A stretch of 64,000 bases of DNA from Roseiarcus fermentans. Lineage in GTDB: Bacteria; Pseudomonadota; Alphaproteobacteria; Rhizobiales; Beijerinckiaceae. The stretch spans positions 124,001 through 188,000 of the forward strand of contig NZ_QNRK01000008.1 of assembly GCF_003315135.1 (NCBI RefSeq), given 5' to 3'. The notes under the pieces were generated by a model. It saw nothing but the letters and a program-made list of their open reading frames with translations. It searched no databases and was not told where the DNA came from. Shown one piece after another: positions 33,053 to 42,486 of this stretch. Made by a program: the position numbers and the translations under genes. Position 1 is the first letter of the stretch, and every line of letters begins with the position of its first letter.

Positions 33053-33760
33053 GTCGGGCGTTCCCCCCCCTCGCCAAGGCCCCCGGCGTCCTGCCGCGAT
33101 GCCGCCGCATTTATGCAGAGATCGGCCGGAACCGCCAGACGCGGCGCATCTCTGCGGACGGGGCGCGGCGGTTGGCCGCGCTTTCGGTCTACCGACACGG
33201 GGAAAAGCCGGGCGCGGTCGCCTTCGAGCGGCGCCGGCCGCTCGAACGGCTGCGCCCTCGAACGCCCGGCGGCTTTCCGACCGGCACGTTCGCGATGTCG
33301 GCCGGTTTTGAGCCTTTTCAAGGGTTTGCGCGGGATTTTCCGGGCGACTCTCACTCCCGAGCTGGCCCCGAGTCGCGGCGGTCGCGCCGCGCAACGGGAG
33401 GGCGCCCGCCCCGGGCGCCCGGGGGGCGGGACGCCGCCCCTCCCAATGCGCGCCCTGTCCGCTCCTCGCGAACGGTCGGCTCGGAAGACGCCGGCGACCC
33501 GACCATCGCCCCGCTCGTCGAGCGCGGCGCGTGGCCAACGGTCGCGTCTTCAGGCGCGCGGAAGGCGCGAGCCCGCGCAGGGTCTGCTTCTGGATGTCAG
33601 ACAGCCGGGCGCTTTGGCCGGAAGCGATGCACGCCCAATCGAAACACCATAGTCCATGTTTCTCTTTTTCGCAACGAATTGTCCGCCGAGCGCTCTGCGT
33701 CGTCACCCTTCGCCGCCGCATCCGAGCCCCGAGGCTCGAAGTCATCGTCCGGAGGACGGA
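33053..33760. other. Long intergenic stretch with a REP-like repeat
   Basis: About 700 very GC-rich bases. The only structure I can support is the dispersed repeat at 33413-33447. Open frames on either strand are Arg/Ala/Pro-rich, lack ribosome binding sites and look like chance frames. Confidence 0.5.
33413..33447. repeat. REP-like GC-rich dispersed repeat, copy 2
   Basis: GGGCGCCCGGGG, a short G-rich part, then GACGCCGCCCCTCCCAAT. Same element as at 921-957, differing mainly in the middle. Just upstream lies GGGCGCCCGCCCCGGGCGCC, which adds further dyad symmetry. Confidence 0.6.
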
Positions 33761-34507
33761 TCATTCCTTCGGCGCGGCGCCCGAGGGGAGCGCGTTCGCC
33801 GCGTACACCGACCAACGCACCCCCTCGAGGTATTCGGCCCGTTCCGGACTGATCGACGCCGCGCTGAGCAACGCGCGGGCCTGCGCCTTGAACGCCGCAA
33901 TCGACTCGCGGTGACGGCCGGCGATCGTCTTGGCCATGGCGTAGGTCCGCGTCTCGAGTTCGGGCGCCGGGACGAGATGATTCAGGAGGTTGACCCGCAG
34001 CGCCCGCTCGGCGTCGACCGGGTCGGCGGTCGCCGCCATTTCCATCGCGACGTTCGGGGGCAGGCGCGCGACGAAGCGTTGCACGCCGGACAGGTTGTAG
34101 GGCAGGCCGATCCTGGCCGGCACGAAGGCGAAGCTCGCGTCCGGATCGCCGAGCGCGATGTCGCAATCGAGCGCGAGATCGCACGCGCCGCCCCAGACCG
34201 AACCGTCGATCATGGCGATCACGGGACCGGGAAAGTCGCCCACGGCCCGAAGCAGTTGCTCGAGGGGGTCGCGCCAGGCGAGCGGATCCTGGCCTCGGGG
34301 CGACAGTTCGCCGAGGTCGTGACCGGCCGACCAGATCTTGTTCTTGCTCGCCGCGCGCAGCACGACCACGCGCGCGTCGGCGCGCATGGCGCTCAAGGCG
34401 GCGATCGCCTCGGCGATCAAGGCCGCGCTGAGGGCGTTGCGGCGGCCGTAATTGTCGAAGGCGATCGTGCCCACGCCGTCGGCGAGGTTCGACTGAATGA
34501 GCGCCAT
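33761..34507 (-). CDS. scpB: Methylmalonyl-CoA decarboxylase (ScpB/YgfG type)
   Basis: 248 residues from ATG 34507 (AGGGA upstream). A crotonase-fold protein that follows E. coli ScpB rather than enoyl-CoA hydratases: WSAGHDLGELSPRGQDPLAWRDPL, IAMIDGSVWGGACDLAL, FAFVPARIGLPYNLSGVQRF with the Tyr of the active site in PYN. It lacks the two Glu of true hydratases. It would turn methylmalonyl-CoA into propionyl-CoA and CO2. The neighbouring CoA-transferase gene on the same strand is broken. Confidence 0.88.
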   Translation of the reverse strand: MALIQSNLADGVGTIAFDNYGRRNALSAALIAEAIAALSAMRADARVVVLRAASKNKIWSAGHDLGELSPRGQDPLAWRDPLEQLLRAVGDFPGPVIAMIDGSVWGGACDLALDCDIALGDPDASFAFVPARIGLPYNLSGVQRFVARLPPNVAMEMAATADPVDAERALRVNLLNHLVPAPELETRTYAMAKTIAGRHRESIAAFKAQARALLSAASISPERAEYLEGVRWSVYAANALPSGAAPKE

Positions 34508-34543
34508 CTGCAAATCCCTTCACACGACGTGTCCAACGGTTGA

Positions 34544-34936
34544 TCAGCGTCGGCAGCGCGGCGCGGTCGCCGTCGCCCACGGGCGGCGCGCGCCGCTTCG
34601 CCGGATCGGCCACGCCGGACATCCTGAACGGGTTCCCCGCGACGGTCGACTCGCCGATCGCCGGGTCGTCGGTCGAGACCAGCCTGTCGCGGGCCGGAGG
34701 TCCTCGAAGATCGCGCGATCCGCCGGCCGCTTCAGGTCGAGGGCGATGCTCTCTCCTTGTCGCAATCGATCGCCGCGAAGGAGGGGGACTTTCCGGTCTC
34801 GAACGGCCCGAAGGCGCGCGTCGCCTGCGCCGGGACGCTCGACCTTGATCGCCCGCGCGCCGAGCTGGGCGAGACTCATCGCGCAGAACGGCCCTGCAAG
34901 CACGCGCGACAGGTCGAGAACCGTGACGCCCTGCAA
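34544..34936 (-). pseudogene. CaiB/BaiF-type CoA-transferase, gutted
   Basis: The frame from a TTG at 34936 reads LQGVTVLDLSRVLAGPFCAM and continues SLAQLGARAIKVERPGAGDA, the standard family III CoA-transferase N-terminus, and keeps ESIALDLKRPADRAIFEDL. It then jumps, with a frame change, to the family C-terminus (TDDPAIGESTVAGNPFRMSG in the next frame, 34620-34680). Normally about 400 residues; some 270 in the middle are missing, including the catalytic Asp region. It is the gene before scpB on the same strand. Confidence 0.8.
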
Positions 34937-35060
34937 CGGTCGGGCAGAGGGATCCGGGGATGGCTTGGTTGTTCACTCCGGGTTTGCCGCTCGTGTGATT
35001 GCGTCGATTCGAGAAGAAAGCAATGGAGCAGAGGCGGATCTCCGCAGACGCCGGCGCCTC

Positions 35061-36122
35061 TTATCCTCCGAACGCAAAGATGCGCTTCCAGTCGTCCTTC
35101 ATGCTGACGACGACCCAGCCGTCCCTTTTCGCCTGGTCGTCCAGGGCCGCGGGGAAGCTCCCGACGCGTGTGTCGGGCAGTCCGCGCGCCGGCCCGTAGG
35201 CGTATTCGCGCTTCGCGTCGTCGTGCAGCACCAGCATCATGAGGCGCGCGCCGCCGCCCGACTTCACGTATTCCAGCATCTCGCGGTCGCCGGTCGAGTT
35301 GCCGAACGCGGCGTGCGGCCGGCGGCCGATCTCGAGGTGGATGCCCTCGGGCTTGCCGGCGTGGTCGTCGTTGAGGAGCAGCTTCGGCTCCTTGGTGAGG
35401 ATCGGCCGGCCAGCCTTGTCGTAGCCGAATTGGGTCCCGAGCGCCGACCCGACCACCTGCTCCGGCGGAATGCCGTACACCCGCTGCGAATAGACGCGCA
35501 CAAAATCCTGTCCGCCGCCGGTGACGATGAAGGTCTTGAAGCCGTTGGCGCGAAAGAGGCCCAGAACCTCCTGCATCGGCTGGTAGACGAGGTCGGTGTA
35601 GAACCGCTTCCAGCGATGGTCGTGGGCCGCCTCGATCCACGCCTTGGCCTCGGCCGCGAACGTCTCCACGTCCATTCCCGTGAGGGTCGCCGCCGCGATC
35701 GTTTCGAGGTCGCGCAGCGAAAGCTTGCCGATCCTCTCGAGATCGCCGGTCAGCGCCGTCCTGAACGGCTCGACTTTCGCCAAATGGGGATTCGCCTTGA
35801 CCAAACCCGGCACGCGGTCGAGGCAGTAGACGACCTGCGTGTAGATCGGGTGCTCGACCCACAGCGTTCCGTCCTGGTCGAACGCGGCGATGCGGTCCTC
35901 CGCCGGGACGAAATCCGTGCTCGCCGGATCGGTGGCGGCGCGGAGAAAAGCCAGGATCGCCTGCTTCGCCGGCCTGTCGTTCCACGACGGCAAGGGCGCC
36001 GCCTCGTCGGCGCGCGCGCCCGACGCTGCGAAAAGCGCAGGCAGCGCCGACAGCGCCGGCAGCGCCGCGAGCCCGCCGAGCACGTGGCGTCGGCTCACGC
36101 TTTTCCACTCCGTTAACGACAT
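35061..36122 (-). CDS. HAD-family phosphatase with Tat signal peptide
   Basis: 353 residues from ATG 36122 (GGAGA upstream). The N-terminus MSLTEWKSVSRRHVLGGLAAL carries a twin-arginine signal (Arg11, Arg12) and likely cut after ARA near 38. The HAD core follows: FDQDGTLWVEHP (motif I with both Asp), IVTGGGQDF (motif II), a Lys in TKEPKL, and AFGNSTGDREML (motif IV). It resembles secreted non-specific acid phosphatases and phosphoserine phosphatase-like enzymes of about 330 residues. Periplasmic, presumably metal-loaded before export. Substrate unknown. Confidence 0.85.
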   Translation of the reverse strand: MSLTEWKSVSRRHVLGGLAALPALSALPALFAASGARADEAAPLPSWNDRPAKQAILAFLRAATDPASTDFVPAEDRIAAFDQDGTLWVEHPIYTQVVYCLDRVPGLVKANPHLAKVEPFRTALTGDLERIGKLSLRDLETIAAATLTGMDVETFAAEAKAWIEAAHDHRWKRFYTDLVYQPMQEVLGLFRANGFKTFIVTGGGQDFVRVYSQRVYGIPPEQVVGSALGTQFGYDKAGRPILTKEPKLLLNDDHAGKPEGIHLEIGRRPHAAFGNSTGDREMLEYVKSGGGARLMMLVLHDDAKREYAYGPARGLPDTRVGSFPAALDDQAKRDGWVVVSMKDDWKRIFAFGG

Positions 36123-36369
36123 GACCGAATCTCCGTTTGCCTGACCCGCCGGCAGGAGCGCCGCCCGCAAGGCCGGCGACCTTCGCGGCGGGATCGAAAC
36201 CGGAATAGCAGGAAGTCGTGTCGCCACGCGTTCGCGTTGCGGGCCGCTCGCGCCCCGCGCGCCTTTACAGGACTGCCGCGCTTGCCTAGTAGAGTCGAAG
36301 TTCGACCGGCAGGGGCGGCGCCTGAGAACGAGGCGGGGCGCGGGCGGCAAGACAGGTTCGGAGGTCTCC

Positions 36370-37497
36370 ATGAGAATCGTTCGACGCTCACTCGTCGTCG
36401 CCGCGCTCATGGGCGTCGCGCTGCCGCTCTCGGCGGAAATGGGCGGGTCGTTCGCGCCGGTCTCCGAGGCGCAGGCCCAGGGCTTCATCAAGGACCTGAT
36501 CGCGCGCCTGCGCGGCGAGACCCTGCCCGCCGGCATCGTCAAGTCCAACGGCCGCATCGAGGCCACGCAGGTCGACGTGTCGTCGAAATACGCGGGCCGC
36601 CTCGCCGAGGTTCTGGTCGAGGAGGGGTCGAACGTCACCCAGGGTCAGGTGATCGCCAAAATCTCGTCGCCGGAATACGAGGCGCAGCTTCGCGCGGCGC
36701 AGGCCAGCGTGCAGAGCGCCAAGGACGCCCTGATCGCCGCCGAGGCGGAGATCACCTCGCGCGAGAGCGCGCTCGAATTCGCCAGGTCCGATTTTCAACG
36801 CGGCCAGGAGCTGATGAAGACCGGCTTCATCACCAAGCAGGTGTTCGAGCAGCGCAAGCGCAACTTCGACTCGGCCGTCGCGGGTGTGGCGAGCTTCACG
36901 TCGCAAAGGGATCAGGCCCAGTCCAAGATCAAGAACTCGGAAGCGGAGGTCGAGCGGATCGAATCGATCATCCACGACCTCACGCTTGTCTCGCCGCGCA
37001 ACGGCCGGGTCCAGTACCAGCTCGCGCGCGCCGGCGAAGTGGTCGCGGTCGGCGCCCCGATCGTCACCATTCTCGATCTCACCGACGTCTACATGACGAT
37101 CTTCCTGCCCGCGGCGGACGCGGGCCGGGTGACGATCGGCGACGAGGCGCGCATCGTCCTCGACCCGATCCCCGACCGCATCATTCCCGCCAACGTCAGC
37201 TTCGTGGCCGCCGACGCCCAGTTCACGCCCAAGACCGTCGAGACCAAGGACGAGCGGGCGAAGCTCATGTTCCGCATGAAGCTGAAGATCGATCCCCAGG
37301 TCCTCCAGGCCTATTACACGCGGGTGAAGACGGGAATCCGCGGCATGGGCTTCGTGCGCACCCGCGCCGACGTCGCCTGGCCCGCCGACCTCGCGGTCAA
37401 TATTCCCAAGCCGAAAGCGCCCGACGACGCCGCGCCCGCCGCCGCGCCGCAGGTGGCCGCGCCCCAGGCCACGGACAGCCAGACGCCCGCAAAATGA
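36370..37497 (+). CDS. HlyD-family periplasmic adaptor (YhiI-like)
   Basis: 375 residues with GGAGG upstream. A hydrophobic N-terminal segment (signal or anchor), the lipoyl-like half VDVSSKYAGRLAEVLVEEGSNVTQGQVIAKI, a coiled-coil hairpin from about 110 to 205 (AAQASVQSAKDALIAAEAEI; QSKIKNSEAEVERIES), and the second lipoyl half LTLVSPRNGRVQYQLARAGEVV. The C-terminal tail is Pro/Ala-rich. It bridges the inner-membrane ABC exporter encoded next to an outer-membrane channel. Its TGA overlaps the ATG of the next gene by four bases. Confidence 0.9.
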   Translation: MRIVRRSLVVAALMGVALPLSAEMGGSFAPVSEAQAQGFIKDLIARLRGETLPAGIVKSNGRIEATQVDVSSKYAGRLAEVLVEEGSNVTQGQVIAKISSPEYEAQLRAAQASVQSAKDALIAAEAEITSRESALEFARSDFQRGQELMKTGFITKQVFEQRKRNFDSAVAGVASFTSQRDQAQSKIKNSEAEVERIESIIHDLTLVSPRNGRVQYQLARAGEVVAVGAPIVTILDLTDVYMTIFLPAADAGRVTIGDEARIVLDPIPDRIIPANVSFVAADAQFTPKTVETKDERAKLMFRMKLKIDPQVLQAYYTRVKTGIRGMGFVRTRADVAWPADLAVNIPKPKAPDDAAPAAAPQVAAPQATDSQTPAK

Positions 37498-40235
37498 CCG
37501 GCGAGCCGATCGCCCGCGTCACGGCCGTCTCGCACCGATACGGGACGACGGTCTCGCTCGACGACGTCTCGATCGACATCCCGTCGCGAATCATGGTCGG
37601 CGTCATCGGCCCGGACGGCGTCGGCAAGTCGACGCTGCTCGGTCTGATCGCCGGCGTGCGCCGAATCCAGCAGGGCGAGGTCGTCGTCTTCGACAAGAAC
37701 GTCGGCGACATCCGCAACCTGACCGAGATCCGCGGCCGCATCGCCTACATGCCGCAGGGCCTCGGGCGCAATCTCTACCCGACGCTCAGCGTGTTCGAGA
37801 ACATCGACTTCTTCGGCCGCCTGTTCGGCCAGGACGAAAAGGAGCGGCGCGGCAGGATCACCGAGCTTCTCACCGCGACCGCGATGGAGAAGTTCGAGGG
37901 ACGCCCGGCCGGGAAGCTATCGGGCGGCATGAAGCAAAAGCTCAGCCTGTGCTGTGCGTTGATCAACGATCCGGACCTCCTGATCCTCGACGAGCCGACG
38001 ACCGGCGTCGATCCGCTGTCGCGCGGCCAGTTCTGGGACCTGATCAACTCCATCCGGGCGCGCCGCCCGCAGATGAGCGTCATCGTCGCCACCGCCTACA
38101 TGGACGAAGCGGAGCGCTTCGACTGGCTGATGGCGATGGACGACGGCAAGATCATCGCGACCGGCGACCTGAACGAGCTGCTCGCCAAGACCGGCGAGAA
38201 AAACCTCGACGACGCCTTCATCGCGCTGATGCCCGAGGCCAAGCGCGCCCTGCACCAGAAGGTCGTGGTGCGCCCGCGGGTGGTCTCGGCCGACGAGACG
38301 CCGGCGATCCAGGCCGAGGGGCTGACGCGAAAATTCGGCGACTTCGTCGCCGTCGACCACGTCAGCTTCAAGATCCCGCCCGGCGAAATCTTCGGCTTCC
38401 TCGGCTCCAACGGCTGCGGCAAGTCGACGACGATGAAGATGCTGGTCGGCTTTCTGCCGGCGACCAGCGGAACCTGCCAGCTGTTCGGCCAGCCGATGGG
38501 CTCCGACGACATGCAGGCGCGGCGCAACGTCGGTTACATGACGCAGGCCTTCTCGCTCTACGGCGAGTTGACGGTCCGCCAGAATCTCGAGCTGCACGCC
38601 GAGCTCTACCACCTGCCCAAGGACAGGGTCGGCCCGCGGATCGCCGAGCTGCTCGATCGCTACGATCTCGAGGCCTTCGTCGACGCGCGGCCCGACCGGC
38701 TGCCGCTCGGCATCAAGCAGCGGCTTCAGCTCGCCGTCGCCGTGCTGCACGAGCCGGCCATTCTCATTCTCGACGAGCCGACCTCCGGGGTCGACCCGAT
38801 CGCGCGCGACGCCTTCTGGCGCACGCTGATCGACCTGTCGCGCGACGACGGCGTGACGATCTTCGTCACCACCCACTTCATGAACGAGGCGGAGCGCTGT
38901 GACCGCATTTCGCTGATGCACGCGGGCCGCGTGCTCGCGGTCGGCGCGCCCTACGACCTGGTCCGCGAGCGCGGCAGCGCCTCGCTCGAGGACTGTTTCG
39001 TCGGCTATCTCGCGGAAGCCGCCGGGATCGACATGGCGAAGGCGGCGACGCCGCCGGTCGAGGCGATTGTGGCGGAGGCCGCGCCTGTCGGGCCGCCGAA
39101 GCGGTTCAGCCCCGGGCGGCTCTGGGCCTACGCGCGGCGCGAGACGGTCGAACTGCTGCGCGACCCGATCCGCCTCGCCTTCGCCGTGATCGGCCCGATC
39201 GTCCTGATGCTGGCGTTCGGCTTCGGCATCTCGTTCGACATCGAGAACCTGAAGATGGCGGCGTTCGACCAGGACCAGACGCCGCAGAGCCGCGAGTTGC
39301 TGCAGGGTTTCGAGGGCTCGCGCTACTTCTCGGTGCAGCCGCCGATCACGTCGGACGAGGAGGCGCAGCGCCGCCTGAAGAGCGGCCAGACCCAGATCGT
39401 GGTCGAGGTGCCGCCCGGCTTCGGCCGCGATCTGCTCAACGGCCGCAAGCCCGAGGTCGACGTCACCGTCGACGGCGCGATGACCTTCCGCGGCGAGACG
39501 GCCAGGAACTACGTCGCCGGCGTGATCAGCAAGCAGGGCGAAGAGCTGAAGCGCGAGGTGCTGCGGCCGGGCGCGCCCAACACATGGAGCAACGACGACA
39601 TCGAGGTGCGCTTCCGCTACAATCAAGCCTTCCTCAGCGTCAATGCGATGATCCCCAGCATCTTCATGCTGATGCTCTGCCTGATCCCCGCGATCATGTC
39701 GGCGATCGCGATCGTGCGCGAGAAGGAGACCGGCTCGATCGCCAACTTCCGCTCGACGCCGATCACCCGGTTCGAGTTCCTGATCGGCAAGCAGCTGCCC
39801 TATGTCGCGATCGCGATGATCAACTTCTTCGTGCTCTACCTGATGTCGGTGTTCATCTTCGACGTTCCGGCCAAGGGACCGTTCCTGGTGCTGCTCCTGG
39901 GCACGCTGATCTACGTGATCGCGACCACGGGATTCGGCGAGCTGATTTCGTCGTTCACCCGGTCTCAGGTCGCGGCGGTGTTCGCCACCACGATCCTCGC
40001 GATGGTGCCGGCGATCAACTTCTCCGGCATGCTGGCGCCGGTCTCCTCGTTGTCCGGCGGCGCGCGGGTGATCGGCCTCGCCTTCCCGTCGTCGTGGTAT
40101 CAGCAGATTTCCGTCGGCGTGTTCGCAAAGGCGCTCGGATTCGCGGATCTGTGGCCGAACATCGCCGCGATCGCCGCGATTGCGCTGGTGTTCATGATCC
40201 TGTCCCTCATGTTGTTGCGCAAGCAGGAGGCGTGA
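37494..40235 (+). CDS. rbbA: ABC exporter, RbbA-type: two ATPase domains fused to an ABC2 permease
   Basis: 913 residues, the same length as E. coli RbbA (YhiH). Domain 1: Walker A GPDGVGKSTLLGL, LSGGMKQKLSL, LLILDEPTTGVDP. Domain 2: Walker A GSNGCGKSTTMKM, LPLGIKQRLQLAVAVLH as a modified signature, ILILDEPTSGVDP. From about 540 to the end an ABC2-type membrane domain with an N-terminal helix, a large periplasmic loop and five helices (IAIVREKETGSIANFRSTP before helix 3). With YhiI- and YhhJ-like partners it forms a drug- or small-molecule exporter. A ribosome-linked role has been reported for E. coli RbbA. Confidence 0.9.
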   Translation: MTGEPIARVTAVSHRYGTTVSLDDVSIDIPSRIMVGVIGPDGVGKSTLLGLIAGVRRIQQGEVVVFDKNVGDIRNLTEIRGRIAYMPQGLGRNLYPTLSVFENIDFFGRLFGQDEKERRGRITELLTATAMEKFEGRPAGKLSGGMKQKLSLCCALINDPDLLILDEPTTGVDPLSRGQFWDLINSIRARRPQMSVIVATAYMDEAERFDWLMAMDDGKIIATGDLNELLAKTGEKNLDDAFIALMPEAKRALHQKVVVRPRVVSADETPAIQAEGLTRKFGDFVAVDHVSFKIPPGEIFGFLGSNGCGKSTTMKMLVGFLPATSGTCQLFGQPMGSDDMQARRNVGYMTQAFSLYGELTVRQNLELHAELYHLPKDRVGPRIAELLDRYDLEAFVDARPDRLPLGIKQRLQLAVAVLHEPAILILDEPTSGVDPIARDAFWRTLIDLSRDDGVTIFVTTHFMNEAERCDRISLMHAGRVLAVGAPYDLVRERGSASLEDCFVGYLAEAAGIDMAKAATPPVEAIVAEAAPVGPPKRFSPGRLWAYARRETVELLRDPIRLAFAVIGPIVLMLAFGFGISFDIENLKMAAFDQDQTPQSRELLQGFEGSRYFSVQPPITSDEEAQRRLKSGQTQIVVEVPPGFGRDLLNGRKPEVDVTVDGAMTFRGETARNYVAGVISKQGEELKREVLRPGAPNTWSNDDIEVRFRYNQAFLSVNAMIPSIFMLMLCLIPAIMSAIAIVREKETGSIANFRSTPITRFEFLIGKQLPYVAIAMINFFVLYLMSVFIFDVPAKGPFLVLLLGTLIYVIATTGFGELISSFTRSQVAAVFATTILAMVPAINFSGMLAPVSSLSGGARVIGLAFPSSWYQQISVGVFAKALGFADLWPNIAAIAAIALVFMILSLMLLRKQEA

Positions 40236-40236
40236 G

Positions 40237-41421
40237 ATGCCCGACGTGCCCTCCGCCGCGCCGCCGCGTTTTGTCCAGCGCAAGCCGCTGACGGTTCTCG
40301 ATCACCTCTCGAACGTCTATCATCTGGTGATCAAGGAGCTGCGCAGCATCCGCGCCGACCCGGTGATGCTGTTCCTGGTGCTCTATTCGTTCTCGATCTC
40401 GGTCAACACGGTCGCGACCGGCGCGGTGACCGAGGCGACCAACCTGTCCGTCGGCATCGTCGACGAGGACGGTTCGACCCTGTCCCGGCAGATCGCCGAA
40501 GCGCTGAAGGCGCCGACGTTCCAGCCGCCGGTGCAGATCCGGGCCTCCGAGATCGACCCGCTGATGGACGAAGGCAAGCTCCTGTTCGTCGTCGAGATCC
40601 CGCCGAACTTCGAGGCGGACCTGCGCGCCCAGCGCCAGACCGGCGTGCAGATCAACGTCGACGCGACCGCCGTCGCCCAGGCCGGCAACGGCGCGAGCTA
40701 TCTCAGGACAGCGATCGCCAACGAAATCCAGCGCTTCCTCTCCGGCAAGGACGCCTCGACCGCCGCTCCGGTCAATCTCGTCGTGCGCGCCGCGTTCAAC
40801 CCGAACCTCAAGACGTCCTGGTTCTCGGCGATGACGCAGGTCATCAATCAGATCACCATGCTGACCGTGATCCTGACCGGCGCGGCGCTCATTCGCGAGC
40901 GCGAGCAGGGCACGGTCGAGCATCTTCTCGTCATGCCGATCGTGGCGCCGGAGATCATGATCGCCAAGATGATCGCCAACGCGCTCGTCATTCTCGTCGC
41001 CGCGACCCTGTCGATCCAGTTCGTCGTGCACTGGTGGATCGGCGCGCCGATCAACGGCTCGCTGGGCCTGTTCATCTTCGGGGCGGCGATCTATTCGCTG
41101 GTGGTGGCGGCGCTCGGCATCATGCTCGGCACGCTCGCCACCACGATGGGGCAGTTCGGCCTCCTCGCCATCCCGGTCCTGATGGTGACGCAGCTTCTCT
41201 CGGGCAGTTCGACGCCGATGGAGAGCATGCCCGTCTGGCTGCAATATATCGTCCAGACCGTCAGCCCGACGCCGCATTTCGTGGCGTTCGCGCAGGCCGT
41301 GCTGTTCCGGGGGGCGGACATCACGCTCGTCTGGCGCGATATCGTCGCGATGGCCGTGATCGGGGCCGTCTATTACGCCGTGGCGCAGTCGCGGTTCAGA
41401 CGGGTCATCTTCGGCGGATGA
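40237..41421 (+). CDS. yhhJ: ABC2-type permease, YhhJ-like
   Basis: 394 residues, ATG one base after the preceding TGA. One N-terminal helix (ADPVMLFLVLYSFSISV), a periplasmic domain of about 170 residues, then five helices starting TMLTVILTGAALIREREQGTVEHLLVMP. The RERExGTxExLLxxP motif is typical for ABC2 permeases. It pairs with the permease half of the RbbA-type protein, so the exporter has one two-domain ATPase and two different membrane parts. Confidence 0.9.
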   Translation: MPDVPSAAPPRFVQRKPLTVLDHLSNVYHLVIKELRSIRADPVMLFLVLYSFSISVNTVATGAVTEATNLSVGIVDEDGSTLSRQIAEALKAPTFQPPVQIRASEIDPLMDEGKLLFVVEIPPNFEADLRAQRQTGVQINVDATAVAQAGNGASYLRTAIANEIQRFLSGKDASTAAPVNLVVRAAFNPNLKTSWFSAMTQVINQITMLTVILTGAALIREREQGTVEHLLVMPIVAPEIMIAKMIANALVILVAATLSIQFVVHWWIGAPINGSLGLFIFGAAIYSLVVAALGIMLGTLATTMGQFGLLAIPVLMVTQLLSGSSTPMESMPVWLQYIVQTVSPTPHFVAFAQAVLFRGADITLVWRDIVAMAVIGAVYYAVAQSRFRRVIFGG

Positions 41422-41889
41422 CGCCGTCCCAGGTCCCGGCTGCCGCGGAGCGCGCGTCCGCTGCGGCCGCGCCCGGCCGGCGCCGACCCGGGGCGCCGGC
41501 CTTACGCCGCCGCCTCCCGCTCCATGTTCCGGACGCGCAGCGGCCGCCGAGTCGCCGCTTTCGCCGCCCCGGGCTCGCCGTCCACCCTCACGCGCGGTCG
41601 ATCGTCCGCGAACCATCGCGCGAGCGGGAGCTTGACGTCGTGGAGGCAGCGCCGCGCGAAGGCGAAACGCTCTCCCGGGAACAGGAGCTGGTCGAAGGAT
41701 GCGAACTGCTTCGGGCGAGCCTTCGAAGCGCGGCGCAGCGTCCTCCGCGCCGCCCCGCGCCCGCCGTAACTCCGGCGAAAGCGCTTCTCTCCCCAGCGCA
41801 GGCCGCTACGCCCTGCCGTTCACGACGAATCGGTCGCGACTGCCGCGCCCGGCCGTCGCCCGAACAAGCGGGCGCGACCGGGCCGCCGG
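41422..41889. other. Intergenic stretch with an unassigned coding-like segment
   Basis: About 470 bp. On the minus strand 41518-41770 a stop-bounded frame reads KQFASFDQLLFPGERFAFAR, then RCLHDVKLPLARWFADDRPRV, which looks more protein-like than its surroundings, but has no start codon or ribosome binding site and no family that I can name. It might be a decayed gene. The rest is GC-rich spacer. Confidence 0.35.
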
Positions 41890-42480
41890 CTACTGCACGG
41901 ACGCGTTCGGCCTCGTCTGCGCCGAGCGGACGAGGATCTGCTCCGCCATGGTGCGGGCCTGGCTTTCCGGCACCAGCCCGTCGATGAACAGGGTGGAGAG
42001 GCCGTGCACGAGGCCCCAGGCCGCCAGCGTCGCCGGGCTTTCGTCCTGCGTCTTGGCGTCGGCGCCGGTGACCACCTGCTCCAGGAAGCCGAGCGCCTCG
42101 CCGACCGCCTCGCTGAGTTTCGGGTAGCGCGCGCGTTCGACCATCAACGGCCCGAACATCAGGCGGAACAGCCCGCGCTTCTGCAGCGCGAACTCGACAT
42201 AGGCGAGGCCGACGCCCGTCAGCGGCTCGGGGCTTTCGACCGCGGCCTTCATTGCGGCGGTCAGTTCACGGAAGCCTTCGGCGGCGACGGAGGCGAGCAG
42301 ATCCTCCTTGCTGTCGAAGTGCCGATAAGCGGCGGTCGCGGAAACGCCGACGCGGCGTGCGGTCTCGCGCAGGCCGACGCCTTCCGGGCCGGCCTCGTCG
42401 AGGATGGCGCGGGCGGCGGCCCGCATGGCGTTCGGCAAATTTCCGTGCCGATAAGGCCGGGGGGCAGGGGTATCGTCCAT
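41890..42480 (-). CDS. TetR-family regulator with WHG domain
   Basis: About 196 residues from ATG 42480 (AGGGAT seven bases upstream; ATG 42486 is possible). N-terminus YRHGNLPNAMRAAARAILDEAGPEGVGLRETARRVGVSATAAYRHFDSKEDLLASVAAEGF, a TetR DNA-binding domain; C-terminal domain with WGLVHGLSTLF, the WHG motif of TetR_C_33. Convergent with the exporter operon that ends at 41421, so it may control that exporter, as is common, but no operator was identified. Confidence 0.88.
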   Translation of the reverse strand: MDDTPAPRPYRHGNLPNAMRAAARAILDEAGPEGVGLRETARRVGVSATAAYRHFDSKEDLLASVAAEGFRELTAAMKAAVESPEPLTGVGLAYVEFALQKRGLFRLMFGPLMVERARYPKLSEAVGEALGFLEQVVTGADAKTQDESPATLAAWGLVHGLSTLFIDGLVPESQARTMAEQILVRSAQTRPNASVQ

Positions 42481-42486
42481 TATCAT

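Noticed and set aside
37917-40283. 788-codon minus-strand frame opposite the RbbA-type gene
   Set aside because: Composition rich in Arg, Asp, Glu and His with no motif; the plus-strand gene has four ATPase motifs in order.
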